Shown: in pieces, positions 7,703 through 16,176 of the stretch
How positions within the stretch are numbered: the stretch's first letter is position 1
How the letters are laid out: every line of letters starts with the position of its first letter
NCBI GenBank assembly: GCA_035534855.1
Contig: DATLRD010000083.1
Location: 1-64,000 of the forward strand
Source: DATARH01 sp035534855
Lineage (GTDB): Bacteria > Pseudomonadota > Alphaproteobacteria > ATCC43930 > CGMCC-115725
DNA length: 64,000 bases
Direction: 5' to 3'
Program-made: the position numbers and the translations under genes
Notes under the pieces: generated by a model
What the model was told of the DNA's origin: nothing
Databases searched by the model: none
What the model saw: the letters and a program-made list of their open reading frames with translations, nothing else

Positions 7703-9106
7703 CTAAACCGACGGCACCCCACCCTCGCCCAAATCCCAATAGAGCCCGGCCATCATCTTGAGGCCTTCGCGGGCGACCGGGGCGAGCAGGTGTTCGTTGG
7801 GGGCGTGCTGGCTGCACGAGGCATAGGAGTGCGGCACCCAGATCGTCGGCAGGCCGAGATCGGCGGCGAAGATGTCGTTGGGCAATGAGCCGCCGAGATT
7901 GGGCAATATCGCCGGGCGCTTGCCGGTGGTCCGGGCGATCGAGCCGGCGGCCCAGCGCACCCATTCGTGGTCGGGGTCGAGCCGGGTCGCCGGAAAATAC
8001 GCCTTCTTCCACGGCTCGATGCGCACCATCGGAAACCCGTGCGCATCGAGGTGGCGGCGCAGCGCCGGCATGAACCCTTCGGGATCGACGCCGACCACAA
8101 ATCGTATCTGGCAGGTCGCGGTCGCCTTGGGCGGGATCGCGTTGACCGGGTTGTCCGGGTTGCCGGTGGTGAAGGCGAGGATTTCAAAGCTGCACCAGCC
8201 GAACACCTTTTCGCTCGGCGTCAGGCCCGGCTCGCCCCAATCCGGGTCGATCTCGGGCGCGTCTTCGCCGCCCTTCCCCCCAGTCTGTTCAATCGGGCAG
8301 TCGGCGAGCGCCATGCGCACCGAATTGGGCATATGGCTCGGCACCCACTCCCTGACCCGGATCGCACCGCGCTCGCTGGTGATCGTGGAGAGCGCGTGCG
8401 CCAGGATGATGCCGGGGTTGGCGAGCAACCCGCCCCAATTGCCGGAATGGTGGCCGCCTTCGCGCAGATCGACGACGAGGTCGAAATTCATCGCGCCGCG
8501 CGCGCCGAGAAAGATCGTCGGCCGCTCCGGTGCGAGGCGCGGCCCGTCCGAGGCGATCAGCACGTCGGCGGCGAGCCGGTCCTTGTGGGTGCGGCAGATT
8601 TCGCGGAGGCCCGGTGAGCCGACCTCCTCGCCGGTCTCGATCAGCAGTTTGGCGTTGAAGCCGAGCCGCCCGCGGGTCTGCAGCACGGCGGCGAGCGCGG
8701 CGATGTTGATCGAGTGCTGGCCCTTGTTGTCGGCGGTGCCGCGCCCGTAAAGCCGGTCGCCCTCGCGGGTCAATTCCCACGGCGACAGGCCGTCGCGCCA
8801 TTGCGGCTCGATCCCGCGGATCACGTCACCGTGGCCGTAGCACAGCGTGGTGACTGCGGCGCCCGGCTCGTGCCGCTCGGCGATCAGCGCCGGCCCGCCG
8901 CGCACCGGATTGTCGAAAATCTCGCTGGTAAAGCCGAGCTTGGCGAGGGTCGGGGCAATCTCGTCGGCGAGATAGGAGCGCAGCACCGGGCCGCGCCCCT
9001 CGACCTGGCTTTCGGTCGGCATCGCCACGCGGCGGGCGAGATCGGCGGCGAACCCGCCCTCGTCGAAATAGGCTTCGGCGGCGGCGATCGCGGCCTCGCG
9101 GGTCAT
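7703..9106 (-). CDS. M20 family metallopeptidase
   Basis: Zinc-dependent M20 exopeptidase/amidohydrolase of the ArgE/DapE/carnosinase type; the substrate is not predictable. The product is 467 aa from the ATG at 9106 (GAGGAG upstream). Metal and catalytic signatures are YGHGD at 90-94 (His92, Asp94), GRGTADNKGQ with Asp126, and ETGEEVGS at 157-164 (Glu160 catalytic base, Glu161 metal). A dimerisation domain follows, then the late NLGGSLPNDIF and a histidine block SQHAPNEHL. There is no signal peptide, so it should be cytosolic. It lies 89 nt upstream of the selenoprotein gene on the same strand, so the two might be co-transcribed. Confidence 0.9.
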   Translation of the reverse strand: MTREAAIAAAEAYFDEGGFAADLARRVAMPTESQVEGRGPVLRSYLADEIAPTLAKLGFTSEIFDNPVRGGPALIAERHEPGAAVTTLCYGHGDVIRGIEPQWRDGLSPWELTREGDRLYGRGTADNKGQHSINIAALAAVLQTRGRLGFNAKLLIETGEEVGSPGLREICRTHKDRLAADVLIASDGPRLAPERPTIFLGARGAMNFDLVVDLREGGHHSGNWGGLLANPGIILAHALSTITSERGAIRVREWVPSHMPNSVRMALADCPIEQTGGKGGEDAPEIDPDWGEPGLTPSEKVFGWCSFEILAFTTGNPDNPVNAIPPKATATCQIRFVVGVDPEGFMPALRRHLDAHGFPMVRIEPWKKAYFPATRLDPDHEWVRWAAGSIARTTGKRPAILPNLGGSLPNDIFAADLGLPTIWVPHSYASCSQHAPNEHLLAPVAREGLKMMAGLYWDLGEGGVPSV

Positions 9107-9190
9107 CGGCGGCTCCTCGTCAAGCAGTCGCCGAGAATGCCGCCGAACCGCAGCGACGGCCAGTCGATTCACTACCGCGTCAGTGCCGGG

Positions 9191-9562
9191 TCAGTGCCGG
9201 CGCAGCGCCCCGTTTGTCGGGGTCCAAGACGGCGGGTCGCTCGCCGGGAAGCTGTCTTCGGAGGTGCGGTCCACCGCGTCGGTGGGCGGCGCTGCTCTAC
9301 GGCGCAGCGCTCGCCGGCCGCGCGGCGACACGCCGTCGCCGTCAGCCTGCCGATTGGCGCACAATCGATCCTTTACCGCACAATGGCCCGACATGCCGCG
9401 CCAGACCAGCGCGGCGCCGCCCAGGGTCATGAGAAACGGCCCAAACACCGCGCCGCCCAACGCCCGCCACAGCAGGGCGCCGCCCAGGGCGATCGACACT
9501 GCACGCTCGCCGCTGCCAAGATTCATCGGCCGATATCCGCTCTCAGTTCGGGCATCAGGCAT
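9191..9562 (-). CDS. YgaP-like (DUF2892) small membrane protein
   Basis: A 123-aa protein with two closely spaced hydrophobic segments (about 22-37 and 40-55), as in DUF2892/YgaP-type transmembrane domains. It ends in the tail motif TSEDSFPASDPPSW, which recurs in alphaproteobacterial proteins of this type and at the ends of some stress-related proteins. Function is unknown. The start may instead be the internal ATG at 9526 (MNLGSGERAVS), which sits right before the conserved membrane part. It is divergent from the penicillin-binding protein gene. Confidence 0.75.
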   Translation of the reverse strand: MPDARTESGYRPMNLGSGERAVSIALGGALLWRALGGAVFGPFLMTLGGAALVWRGMSGHCAVKDRLCANRQADGDGVSPRGRRALRRRAAPPTDAVDRTSEDSFPASDPPSWTPTNGALRRH

Positions 9563-9722
9563 TGCCGCCTCCGCCGTCTCGCGTCTGCCGGGGTCAACGC
9601 CGCCGCCGGTGCCGCGTTCCGCGCGATCGCCCCGAGGTCTTGCCGCAACGCCGCCACACTCTACCTATACGCTGTCGAATCACGGCGTCGGGGGACGCCG
9701 TGGCAATGGGGACTGCGATGGA

Positions 9723-11819
9723 ATGCGCCCGGTGAACGGCGCTCGCAACGGTCGCAAGCGCGGACCGACCGCCGGCCCGCCGCTGCGGGTCGATCCCGGC
9801 GACCGCGTCGGCGGCAGCGGCTCGGCGCGCGGCGCCCGGCGGCCGGCCGCGCGGACCCGGCGCCGGCCGAAACGGCGGCTCGGCGGGGTCACGCGCCTCG
9901 CCGTCCTGGTGTTTCTGTGGGGCGCGATCCTCGGTACCGGCGCGCTCGGCTACTTCGCCCTCACCCTGCCCGACACCAGCCGCCTCGCGGTCGCCGAGCG
10001 TCGCCCGAGCGTGACGATCCGCGCCCTCGACGACAGCATCCTCGCCACGTTCGGCGATCTGTTCGGACAGCCGCTGACGCTGAAGCGGATGTCGCCGGAA
10101 CTGCCCAAGGCGGTGATCGCCACCGAAGACCGCCGCTTCTACAGCCATTTCGGCATCGACCCGATCGGCATGGCGCGCGCCGCGTTTGCCGATCTGCGCG
10201 CCGGCCATATCGTCGAAGGCGGCAGCACGATCACCCAGCAGCTTGCCAAGATCGTGTTTCTGACCCCGGAGCGCAGCTTTGGCCGCAAGATCCGCGAGAC
10301 GCTGCTGGCGCTGTGGCTCGAGCACAAATTCACCAAGGACCAGATTCTCGAAATCTACCTCAACCGCGCCTATTTCGGCGCCGGCGCCTATGGCGTGGAT
10401 GCCGCGGCGCATCGCTATTTCGGCAAATCGGCGGCGCATCTCGACCTGTTCCAGTGCGCGGTGATTGCCGGGCTGCTCAAGGCGCCGACCCGCTTCAGCC
10501 CAATCAGCGACCGCGCCCGCGCCGAAGGGCGCGCCGACCAGGTGCTCGATAACATGGTCGAGGCCGGCTACATCACCAGCGCCCAGGCCGCCGCCGCCAA
10601 GCGGCACGGCGCGTCCAGCATCGCCTATGCCACCGGCCGGCCCGGCTCGCGCTATTTCGCCGATTGGATCGCCGACCAGGTACATCAATTCGCCGGCACC
10701 GGCGACCGCGACCTGACCGTGGACACCACGCTCGACCCGAAGCTGCAGGTCGCGGCCGAGGCGGCAATCGAGACCGTGATCGCCAAGCACGGCATCAAAT
10801 CCGCAGTCAGCCAGGGCGCGCTGGTGGCGATGTCGCCCGACGGCGCGGTGCGCGCGATGGTCGGGGGCCGCGACTACGGCGAAAGCCAGTTCAACCGCGC
10901 GACCCAGGCGGAGCGCCAGCCGGGATCGTCGTTCAAGCCGTTCGTCTACCTCGCCGGGCTCGAGGCCGGGCTGCGCCCCGACGACCATTTCGTCGACGCG
11001 CCGATCCGCATCGGCAACTGGCGGCCGCACGATTACCTCAACCGTTACCAGGGCGACATGACGATGGCCGAGGGGCTGGCCCAGTCGATCAACACGATCG
11101 CGGTCCAGGTCGCCGAGCGTGCCGGCCTCGCCAATGTCGTCGCGGTCGCCCACCGGCTCGGCATCGCCTCGCCGCTGACCCCGGATCCCAGCATCGCCCT
11201 CGGCAGCGACGAGGTGAACCTGTTGGAGATGGTTTCGGCCTATGCGCCGTTCGCCAACGGCGGCACCGGCGTCGTCGCCTACGGCATCCGCGAAATTCAC
11301 GACAATGCCGGGCACGTGCTGTACCGCCGTGCCGGCGCGGGGCCGGGACAGGTGGTCTCGCCGGAAAACGTCGCGATGATGAACCAGATGCTCGAAGGCG
11401 TGGTCGACCACGGCACCGGCCGGGCGGCGCGGCTGCCGCGGCCGATGGCGGGCAAGACCGGCACGACGCAGGATTACAAGGACGCCTGGTTTATCGGCTA
11501 CACGGCTAACCTCGTCGCCGGGGTGTGGCTCGGCAACGACGACAACACGCCGATGAACCGGGTGACCGGCGGCAACCTGCCGGCCGCCGCCTGGCACCAG
11601 TTCATGCTGGCCGCGACGCGCAACCTGCCGGTCGAGCCGCTGCCGAGTGGACCGCTGACCACTGGGCCGCTGCCGGCACCCGCGGAGCCGACACCGTCGG
11701 CGCAGTCGCAGGCCCCGACCCTCAACACGCTGCTGACCGGGCTCGGGCTCGCCAACGGCACGCCGGTACCGCCGCCACCCGGCCGGTATCCCGGCCCGGC
11801 GGTCTCCGACGACCAGTGA
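9723..11819 (+). CDS. Class A penicillin-binding protein (PBP1A family)
   Basis: Bifunctional peptidoglycan synthase anchored in the inner membrane and acting in the periplasm. From the ATG at 9723 it is 698 aa: a very basic cytoplasmic tail (about 1-55), one transmembrane helix (about 58-80), a GT51 transglycosylase domain with TEDRRFYSHFG at 134-144 and EGGSTITQQLAK at 165-176, then a transpeptidase domain with the nucleophile motif SSFK (Ser402, Lys405), SIN (455-457) and KTGTT (578-582). The C-terminus is Pro/Thr-rich. The frame is open upstream to 9183, but that part reads as antisense of the neighbouring gene. Length favours the compact PBP1A/PBP1B-like group; PBP1C is less likely. Confidence 0.93.
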   Translation: MRPVNGARNGRKRGPTAGPPLRVDPGDRVGGSGSARGARRPAARTRRRPKRRLGGVTRLAVLVFLWGAILGTGALGYFALTLPDTSRLAVAERRPSVTIRALDDSILATFGDLFGQPLTLKRMSPELPKAVIATEDRRFYSHFGIDPIGMARAAFADLRAGHIVEGGSTITQQLAKIVFLTPERSFGRKIRETLLALWLEHKFTKDQILEIYLNRAYFGAGAYGVDAAAHRYFGKSAAHLDLFQCAVIAGLLKAPTRFSPISDRARAEGRADQVLDNMVEAGYITSAQAAAAKRHGASSIAYATGRPGSRYFADWIADQVHQFAGTGDRDLTVDTTLDPKLQVAAEAAIETVIAKHGIKSAVSQGALVAMSPDGAVRAMVGGRDYGESQFNRATQAERQPGSSFKPFVYLAGLEAGLRPDDHFVDAPIRIGNWRPHDYLNRYQGDMTMAEGLAQSINTIAVQVAERAGLANVVAVAHRLGIASPLTPDPSIALGSDEVNLLEMVSAYAPFANGGTGVVAYGIREIHDNAGHVLYRRAGAGPGQVVSPENVAMMNQMLEGVVDHGTGRAARLPRPMAGKTGTTQDYKDAWFIGYTANLVAGVWLGNDDNTPMNRVTGGNLPAAAWHQFMLAATRNLPVEPLPSGPLTTGPLPAPAEPTPSAQSQAPTLNTLLTGLGLANGTPVPPPPGRYPGPAVSDDQ

Positions 11820-11878
11820 CCCCCTGTTCCCGTCGTCTGCAGACGGAAGGCTGGGAGCGCTCTACCAATTCACCCCTT

Positions 11879-11915
11879 GCTCGTCATGGCCGGCACAACG
11901 CCGGGCATGACGAGC
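11879..11915. terminator. Inverted repeat between convergent genes
   Basis: GCTCGTCATGgCCGGC and GCCGGgCATGACGAGC pair around a short ACAAC loop with single-base bulges. It lies between the convergent penicillin-binding protein and NIPSNAP genes. There is no clear T-tract. The core resembles dispersed alphaproteobacterial CGTCATGGCCGG repeats, so it may be a REP-like element that also acts as a bidirectional terminator. Confidence 0.5.
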
Positions 11916-11952
11916 CTGAGTGCAATGCGAGGCCGCCCGAAACCCGCGCTTG

Positions 11953-12567
11953 CTAATGCAGCGGTGAGAACGCCGCCGGCACGACGAACATGTTCTCCTG
12001 CTGGGTGAACTGGCCGCGGGTCTCCGGCGGCCAGGCGCCGGCGGCCCGCGCCTTGTCGCGGATCTCGAAGCGCTCGGCGGCGTCCTTGTAGGCCCAGACA
12101 TGGATCCACTGGTTCAACGCACCCAATTCGGTGTACCCGCAGAACGCCAGCGGCGAGAATTTCTGCCTTCCTTCGATCCGCTCGGCCCATTTCTCGATCA
12201 CCGTCGGGGCGGCGCCCGGCAGCATCGTATAGGTGCGGATTTCGTAGAGGTTGCCGAGCCGACGATCACCGAGCTTTGGCGAGAACGGCGCCAGATTGAT
12301 GATCTTGCTTTCCATCGCCTCGATGAATTCGCTGATCTTCGGCGGCCAGTTCGGCAACTTGCCGGCGTCGGCGCGCAGCTTGGCGCGCTGGCCCAGATCG
12401 TCGTAGGGCCAGCAATGGATGATCCGGTTGAGCGGCCCGACTTCGGTGTGAAAAAAAGCACCGAGCGGCGACAGCTTGGTGCGCTCGACCAGCGCCTCTC
12501 CGAAACGCTTCTCGACCTCGGGGATCGACCCCGGCTTGACCCGATACGTGCGCATCTCGACGATCAT
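11953..12567 (-). CDS. NIPSNAP family protein (two-domain)
   Basis: A 204-aa protein with two tandem ferredoxin-like NIPSNAP repeats: the first opens MIVEMRTYRVKPGS, the second LYEIRTYTMLPGA. Each contains a conserved histidine-tryptophan block (IIHCWPYDD, WIHVWAYKD). The family is common in proteobacteria and has no settled biochemical role. The ATG at 12567 has GGGAGA at good spacing; the upstream extension looks non-coding. No signal peptide. A second, single-domain NIPSNAP gene occurs at 35879. It ends convergently with the PBP gene and lies 69 nt downstream of the nucleoside hydrolase. Confidence 0.88.
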   Translation of the reverse strand: MIVEMRTYRVKPGSIPEVEKRFGEALVERTKLSPLGAFFHTEVGPLNRIIHCWPYDDLGQRAKLRADAGKLPNWPPKISEFIEAMESKIINLAPFSPKLGDRRLGNLYEIRTYTMLPGAAPTVIEKWAERIEGRQKFSPLAFCGYTELGALNQWIHVWAYKDAAERFEIRDKARAAGAWPPETRGQFTQQENMFVVPAAFSPLH

Positions 12568-12636
12568 CGGATTCTCCCTTTGAGGATTGGGCACGGCGCA
12601 TTGTAGCGATGAAGCCCCCGCCGCGCACAAGCCGCT

Positions 12637-13557
12637 TTACGGCAGCCGCGCGAGCCGCTCGGTCAGCAGCGCATAAAACCCCGCCGCGTCGACGGTTTCG
12701 AGCACCAGCGCATTCTCCGGGCGGCGGGTGACCCCGCGCCAGTCGATGACGCTCATGCCCAGCGTCAGCGCGCCGCGCGTCTCGACCGCAACATTGACGC
12801 GGCGGCCGCGGAACAACTGGGGCGCGACAAGCCAGGCGATCACGCACGGGTCGTGCAATGTCATCGCCCGCCGCGCCGGGGGCACCGGCCGCAACAGCGT
12901 GGCGACCGCCGCGCCGGCGCGGTTGCCGAGGCCGCGGATGGCGGCGAGCCGCGGCCGCGTGTTGCGCAGTTGCCGGGTCAGATCGAGCGTCACCACCGTG
13001 ATCGGCGCGCCGCTGTCAAACACGATCGCCGCCGCGTCAGGATCAACGTGGAAATTGAATTCGGCCGCCGGTGTCACATTGCCGAGCGCCAGCGAGGCGC
13101 CGCCCATCACCACCAGCCCGGCCAGCCGCCCTGCGAGGTCAGGTGCGCGGGTCAGCGCGGCCGCGATGTTGGTCAGCGGCCCGAGCGCGCACCACGTCAC
13201 GGTGCCGGGCGGCGCCTGCCGCACCATCCGGATCAGGAAATCGACGCCGGGCTCGTCGCGCGCCCCGATCGACGGCGGCGGCAGATGCAGCAGGCCGAGC
13301 CCGCCGTCGCCGTGCGCGTGCTCGGCAGTGCGACCGACCCGACGCAACGGCTTCGCGGCGCCGAGGTAAACGGGCAGGTCGGCCCGTCCGGCCAGCTCGC
13401 AGAGCCGGCGCGCGTTGGCCTCGGTCACCGCCAGCGGCGCGTTGCCGGCGACCGCGACGAGGCCGAGCACGTTGAGCTCGGGCGAGCCGAGCGCGAGCAG
13501 GATCGCGACCGCATCGTCGATCCCCGGGTCGGTGTCGATGACGATGTCCTGCGCCAT
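12637..13557 (-). CDS. Inosine/uridine-preferring nucleoside hydrolase family protein
   Basis: Hydrolyses the N-glycosidic bond of ribonucleosides for purine/pyrimidine salvage; exact specificity is not deducible. The product is 306 aa from the ATG at 13557. The calcium-binding signature DTDPGIDDA is at 8-16, followed by VAGNAPLAVTEANA, an LGPLTNIAAAL helix and the late active-site block LHDPCVIAWL. No signal peptide. It is divergent from lexA, and the 152-bp gap holds two LexA boxes, so DNA damage might also affect it. This is inference from box position only. Confidence 0.92.
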   Translation of the reverse strand: MAQDIVIDTDPGIDDAVAILLALGSPELNVLGLVAVAGNAPLAVTEANARRLCELAGRADLPVYLGAAKPLRRVGRTAEHAHGDGGLGLLHLPPPSIGARDEPGVDFLIRMVRQAPPGTVTWCALGPLTNIAAALTRAPDLAGRLAGLVVMGGASLALGNVTPAAEFNFHVDPDAAAIVFDSGAPITVVTLDLTRQLRNTRPRLAAIRGLGNRAGAAVATLLRPVPPARRAMTLHDPCVIAWLVAPQLFRGRRVNVAVETRGALTLGMSVIDWRGVTRRPENALVLETVDAAGFYALLTERLARLP

Positions 13558-13650
13558 TCCTCGTCCTGCTCGCTCCCGCTTCCGTCCGGCACCGTAACCG
13601 ATTGGCGAAAATTCGCGCAAACCCTGCCCGCAGCGCTTGACCTTGTGGGT

Positions 13651-13665
13651 GAACCAAAGTAGAAC
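13651..13665. promoter_or_regulatory. LexA (SOS) box, perfect GAAC-N7-GAAC
   Basis: GAAC (13651-13654), 7 nt, GAAC (13662-13665). This is the reverse complement of GTTC-N7-GTTC, the known alphaproteobacterial LexA operator. It lies 45 bp before the lexA start and 94 bp before the divergent nucleoside hydrolase start. Confidence 0.75.
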
Positions 13666-13675
13666 ACCACCAATT

Positions 13676-13690
13676 GTTTAGGATTTGTTC
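13676..13690 (+). promoter_or_regulatory. Second LexA box, GTTT-N7-GTTC (one mismatch)
   Basis: GTTT (13676-13679), 7 nt, GTTC (13687-13690), ending 20 bp before the lexA ATG. It is in the opposite orientation to the perfect box at 13651-13665. Likely part of lexA autorepression. Confidence 0.65.
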
Positions 13691-13709
13691 CGCAGTGCGG
13701 GAGATTGCC

Positions 13710-14426
13710 ATGCTGACGCGAAAGCAGCACGAGTTGCTGCTGTTCATCAACCAGCGCCTCGGCGCCAATGGGATCGCGCCGTCCTTCGACGAGATGAAGG
13801 ACGCGCTGAACCTGCGCTCCAAATCGGGCATCCACCGGCTGATCAGCGGGCTTGAGGAGCGCGGCTTCATCCGCCGCCTGGCGCACCGCGCCCGCGCCCT
13901 CGAAGTGCTGAAGCTGCCCGAGGAAAGCGCCGCGCCGACCGCCAGTGGCGGCAATGGCGAGCGCGGCCGGTTTTCGCCGACCGTGATCCGCGGCGATTTC
14001 TCGGCGGCGATGCCCGGCACCCCGGTCGCGGCCGAGACCGACGCGCTGGAGCTGCCGCTGTATGGCCGCATCGCCGCCGGCACGCCGATCGAGGCGCTGC
14101 GCGACCAGAGCGCCAGCGTCGCGGTGCCGACCTCGCTGCTCGCTCGCGGCAGCGAGCATTACGCGCTCGAAGTCGCCGGCGACAGCATGGTCGACGCCGG
14201 CATCCTCGACGGCGACACGGTCATCATCCAGCGCTGTGATACGGCAGAGACCGGCACGATCGTCGTCGCCCTGATCGACAATCTCGAGGTGACGCTGAAG
14301 CGGTTGCGCAAGCGCGGCGACTCGATCGCCCTCGAACCGGCCAACCAAGCCTACGAGACCCGTATCTTCGGGCCTGACCGGGTCAAGGTGCAGGGTCGCC
14401 TCGTCGGATTGCTCCGGCGCTATTGA
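13710..14426 (+). CDS. lexA: SOS repressor LexA
   Basis: Transcriptional repressor of the SOS regulon with autocatalytic cleavage triggered by RecA. The product is 238 aa. The N-terminal winged helix-turn-helix begins MLTRKQHELL and includes the alphaproteobacterial recognition helix region SFDEMKDALNLRSKSGIHRL. A linker (about 70-115) precedes the S24 peptidase domain. The cleavage site is Ala123-Gly124 in GRIAAGTP, the nucleophile Ser159 in GDSMVDAG, and the general-base Lys197 in EVTLKRL. The ATG at 13710 has GGGAGA upstream; an earlier in-frame extension would overlap the operator. Two LexA boxes upstream support autoregulation. Confidence 0.97.
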   Translation: MLTRKQHELLLFINQRLGANGIAPSFDEMKDALNLRSKSGIHRLISGLEERGFIRRLAHRARALEVLKLPEESAAPTASGGNGERGRFSPTVIRGDFSAAMPGTPVAAETDALELPLYGRIAAGTPIEALRDQSASVAVPTSLLARGSEHYALEVAGDSMVDAGILDGDTVIIQRCDTAETGTIVVALIDNLEVTLKRLRKRGDSIALEPANQAYETRIFGPDRVKVQGRLVGLLRRY

Positions 14427-14532
14427 GGCGTCGCCGTTTCGCACTGGACCCGGCCGTTCGTACTTGAATCAACGCCTGCAGCGGGTCACTTTCCCTCGTA
14501 TCGGCACCTTAAAACGACGGCGGGAGGAAACG

Positions 14533-16176
14533 ATGCTGCGCGGGTTGATGGGCGACCAGCCCCTGCTCGTGTCGATGTGCATCCAGCACGCGGCGCGCAA
14601 TCATGCGGATACCGAGATCGTCAGCCGCACCGTCGAAGGGCCGATCCACCGCTATAATTACGCCGAAGCCGAATCCCGCGCGCGGCGGGTGGCTAAGGCG
14701 CTGCAGCGGCTCGGCATCCGGCCCGGCGACCGGGTCGCGACGATGGCGTGGAACACCTATCGCCATTTCGAGCTGTATCACGGCATCTCGGGCATCGGAG
14801 CGGTGTGCCACACGATCAACCCGGTTCTGTCCGACGAGCAGATCACCTATATCTTCAATCATGCCGCCGACCGGCTGCTGTTCCTTGAAAAGAGCTTTGT
14901 TCCGCTTGTCGAGCGGCTGCGGCCGCAGCTCCCGCCGGATTTGCGCATCGTGCTGTTGAGCGAGGCGGAAACCAGACTGGCGACCGAAGCGGGTTACGAA
15001 GACCTGGTCGCCGCCGAAACCGACGAATTCACCTGGCCGCAATTCGACGAGCGCAGCGCCTGCGCGCTCTGCTACACCTCGGGCACCACCGGCAAGCCCA
15101 AGGGCGTGCTCTACAGCCACCGCTCGACGATGCTGCACGCGTTTGGCGCCTCGCTCCCCGGCGCGCTGGCGATGGGCGCGGCAGATGTCGTGTGCCCGGT
15201 CGTGCCGATGTTTCATGTCTGCGGCTGGGCGACGCCCTATACCGCGCCGATGAACGGAACCAAGCTGGTCTATCCCGGCCCGAAGCTCGACGGCGCCAGC
15301 CTCTACGAGCTGTTCGAGGCCGAGGGCGTCACGCTCGGCCTCGGCGTGCCGACCGTGTGGCTCAACTTCAACAACTACCTGCGCGACAACAACAAGAAGA
15401 CGACGACGCTGCGCGGCGTCGTCTCGGGCGGCACGGCAGTCCCGCTGTCGCTGCTGCAGGCCTACGAAGCGCGCGGCGTGACGATGCTGCATGCCTGGGG
15501 CATGACCGAGATGAGCCCGCTCGGCACCACAGCGGCGCTCAAGGCCAAACACCATCGCCTCGACGGGGCGGAGCAGACCCGCATCCGGCTCACCCAGGGC
15601 CGCCCGATCCTCGGAGTCGAGATGAAGATCGTCGACGATAACCTCAAGTCGCTGCCGCATGACGGCAAGGCGGTCGGCGAGCTTTTGGTGCGCGGCCCGT
15701 GGATCGCCAGCGCTTACTACAACGACGACGAGGCGACGCGCAGCGCGGTCGAGCCGGACGGCTGGTTCCACACCGGCGATGTCGCCTCGATCGACCCCGA
15801 CGGTTATGTCCGCCTGACCGACCGGCGCAAGGACGTGATCAAATCGGGCGGCGAGTGGATCAGCTCGATCGACCTCGAAAACGCGGCGATGGCGCACGAA
15901 GCCGTCGCCGAGGCGGCAGTAATTGCGATACCGCATCCCAAATGGGACGAACGCCCGCTGCTGCTGGTCACCGCCCGCCCCGGCCTCCGCCCCGAGCGCG
16001 ACGACATCATCGCCTTGTTGGCCAAGCGCTTTCCGAAATGGATGCTGCCCGACGATGTCGTCGTGCTCGACGAGTTGCCGCACACCGGCACCGGCAAGGT
16101 GATGAAAACCCGGCTGCGCGAGATGTTTCGCGATTACCAGCCGCAGCCGGAGACCGAGCCCGCCGCCGCACCATGA
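14533..16176 (+). CDS. Medium/long-chain fatty acyl-CoA ligase (AMP-binding family)
   Basis: Adenylate-forming enzyme that activates a carboxylic acid with ATP and CoA. The product is 547 aa. The P-loop YTSGTTGKPKG is at 181-191, the A5-like block HAWGMTEMSPLGT follows, then GWFHTGDVA, the hinge DRRKDVIKSGGEWIS and the C-terminal catalytic lysine region GTGKVMKTRL. Most like AlkK-type medium-chain or long-chain acyl-CoA synthetases; substrate length is unproven. Chosen ATG at 14533 with GGGAGGAAACG before it. Its TGA overlaps the gltX ATG (ATGA), so both are likely on one mRNA and coupled. Confidence 0.9.
   Translation: MLRGLMGDQPLLVSMCIQHAARNHADTEIVSRTVEGPIHRYNYAEAESRARRVAKALQRLGIRPGDRVATMAWNTYRHFELYHGISGIGAVCHTINPVLSDEQITYIFNHAADRLLFLEKSFVPLVERLRPQLPPDLRIVLLSEAETRLATEAGYEDLVAAETDEFTWPQFDERSACALCYTSGTTGKPKGVLYSHRSTMLHAFGASLPGALAMGAADVVCPVVPMFHVCGWATPYTAPMNGTKLVYPGPKLDGASLYELFEAEGVTLGLGVPTVWLNFNNYLRDNNKKTTTLRGVVSGGTAVPLSLLQAYEARGVTMLHAWGMTEMSPLGTTAALKAKHHRLDGAEQTRIRLTQGRPILGVEMKIVDDNLKSLPHDGKAVGELLVRGPWIASAYYNDDEATRSAVEPDGWFHTGDVASIDPDGYVRLTDRRKDVIKSGGEWISSIDLENAAMAHEAVAEAAVIAIPHPKWDERPLLLVTARPGLRPERDDIIALLAKRFPKWMLPDDVVVLDELPHTGTGKVMKTRLREMFRDYQPQPETEPAAAP

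Noticed and set aside
9183..9722. Long N-terminal extension of the penicillin-binding protein
   Set aside because: It overlaps the YgaP-like gene on the other strand and lacks family similarity; the basic tail plus membrane helix after 9723 is the normal PBP start.
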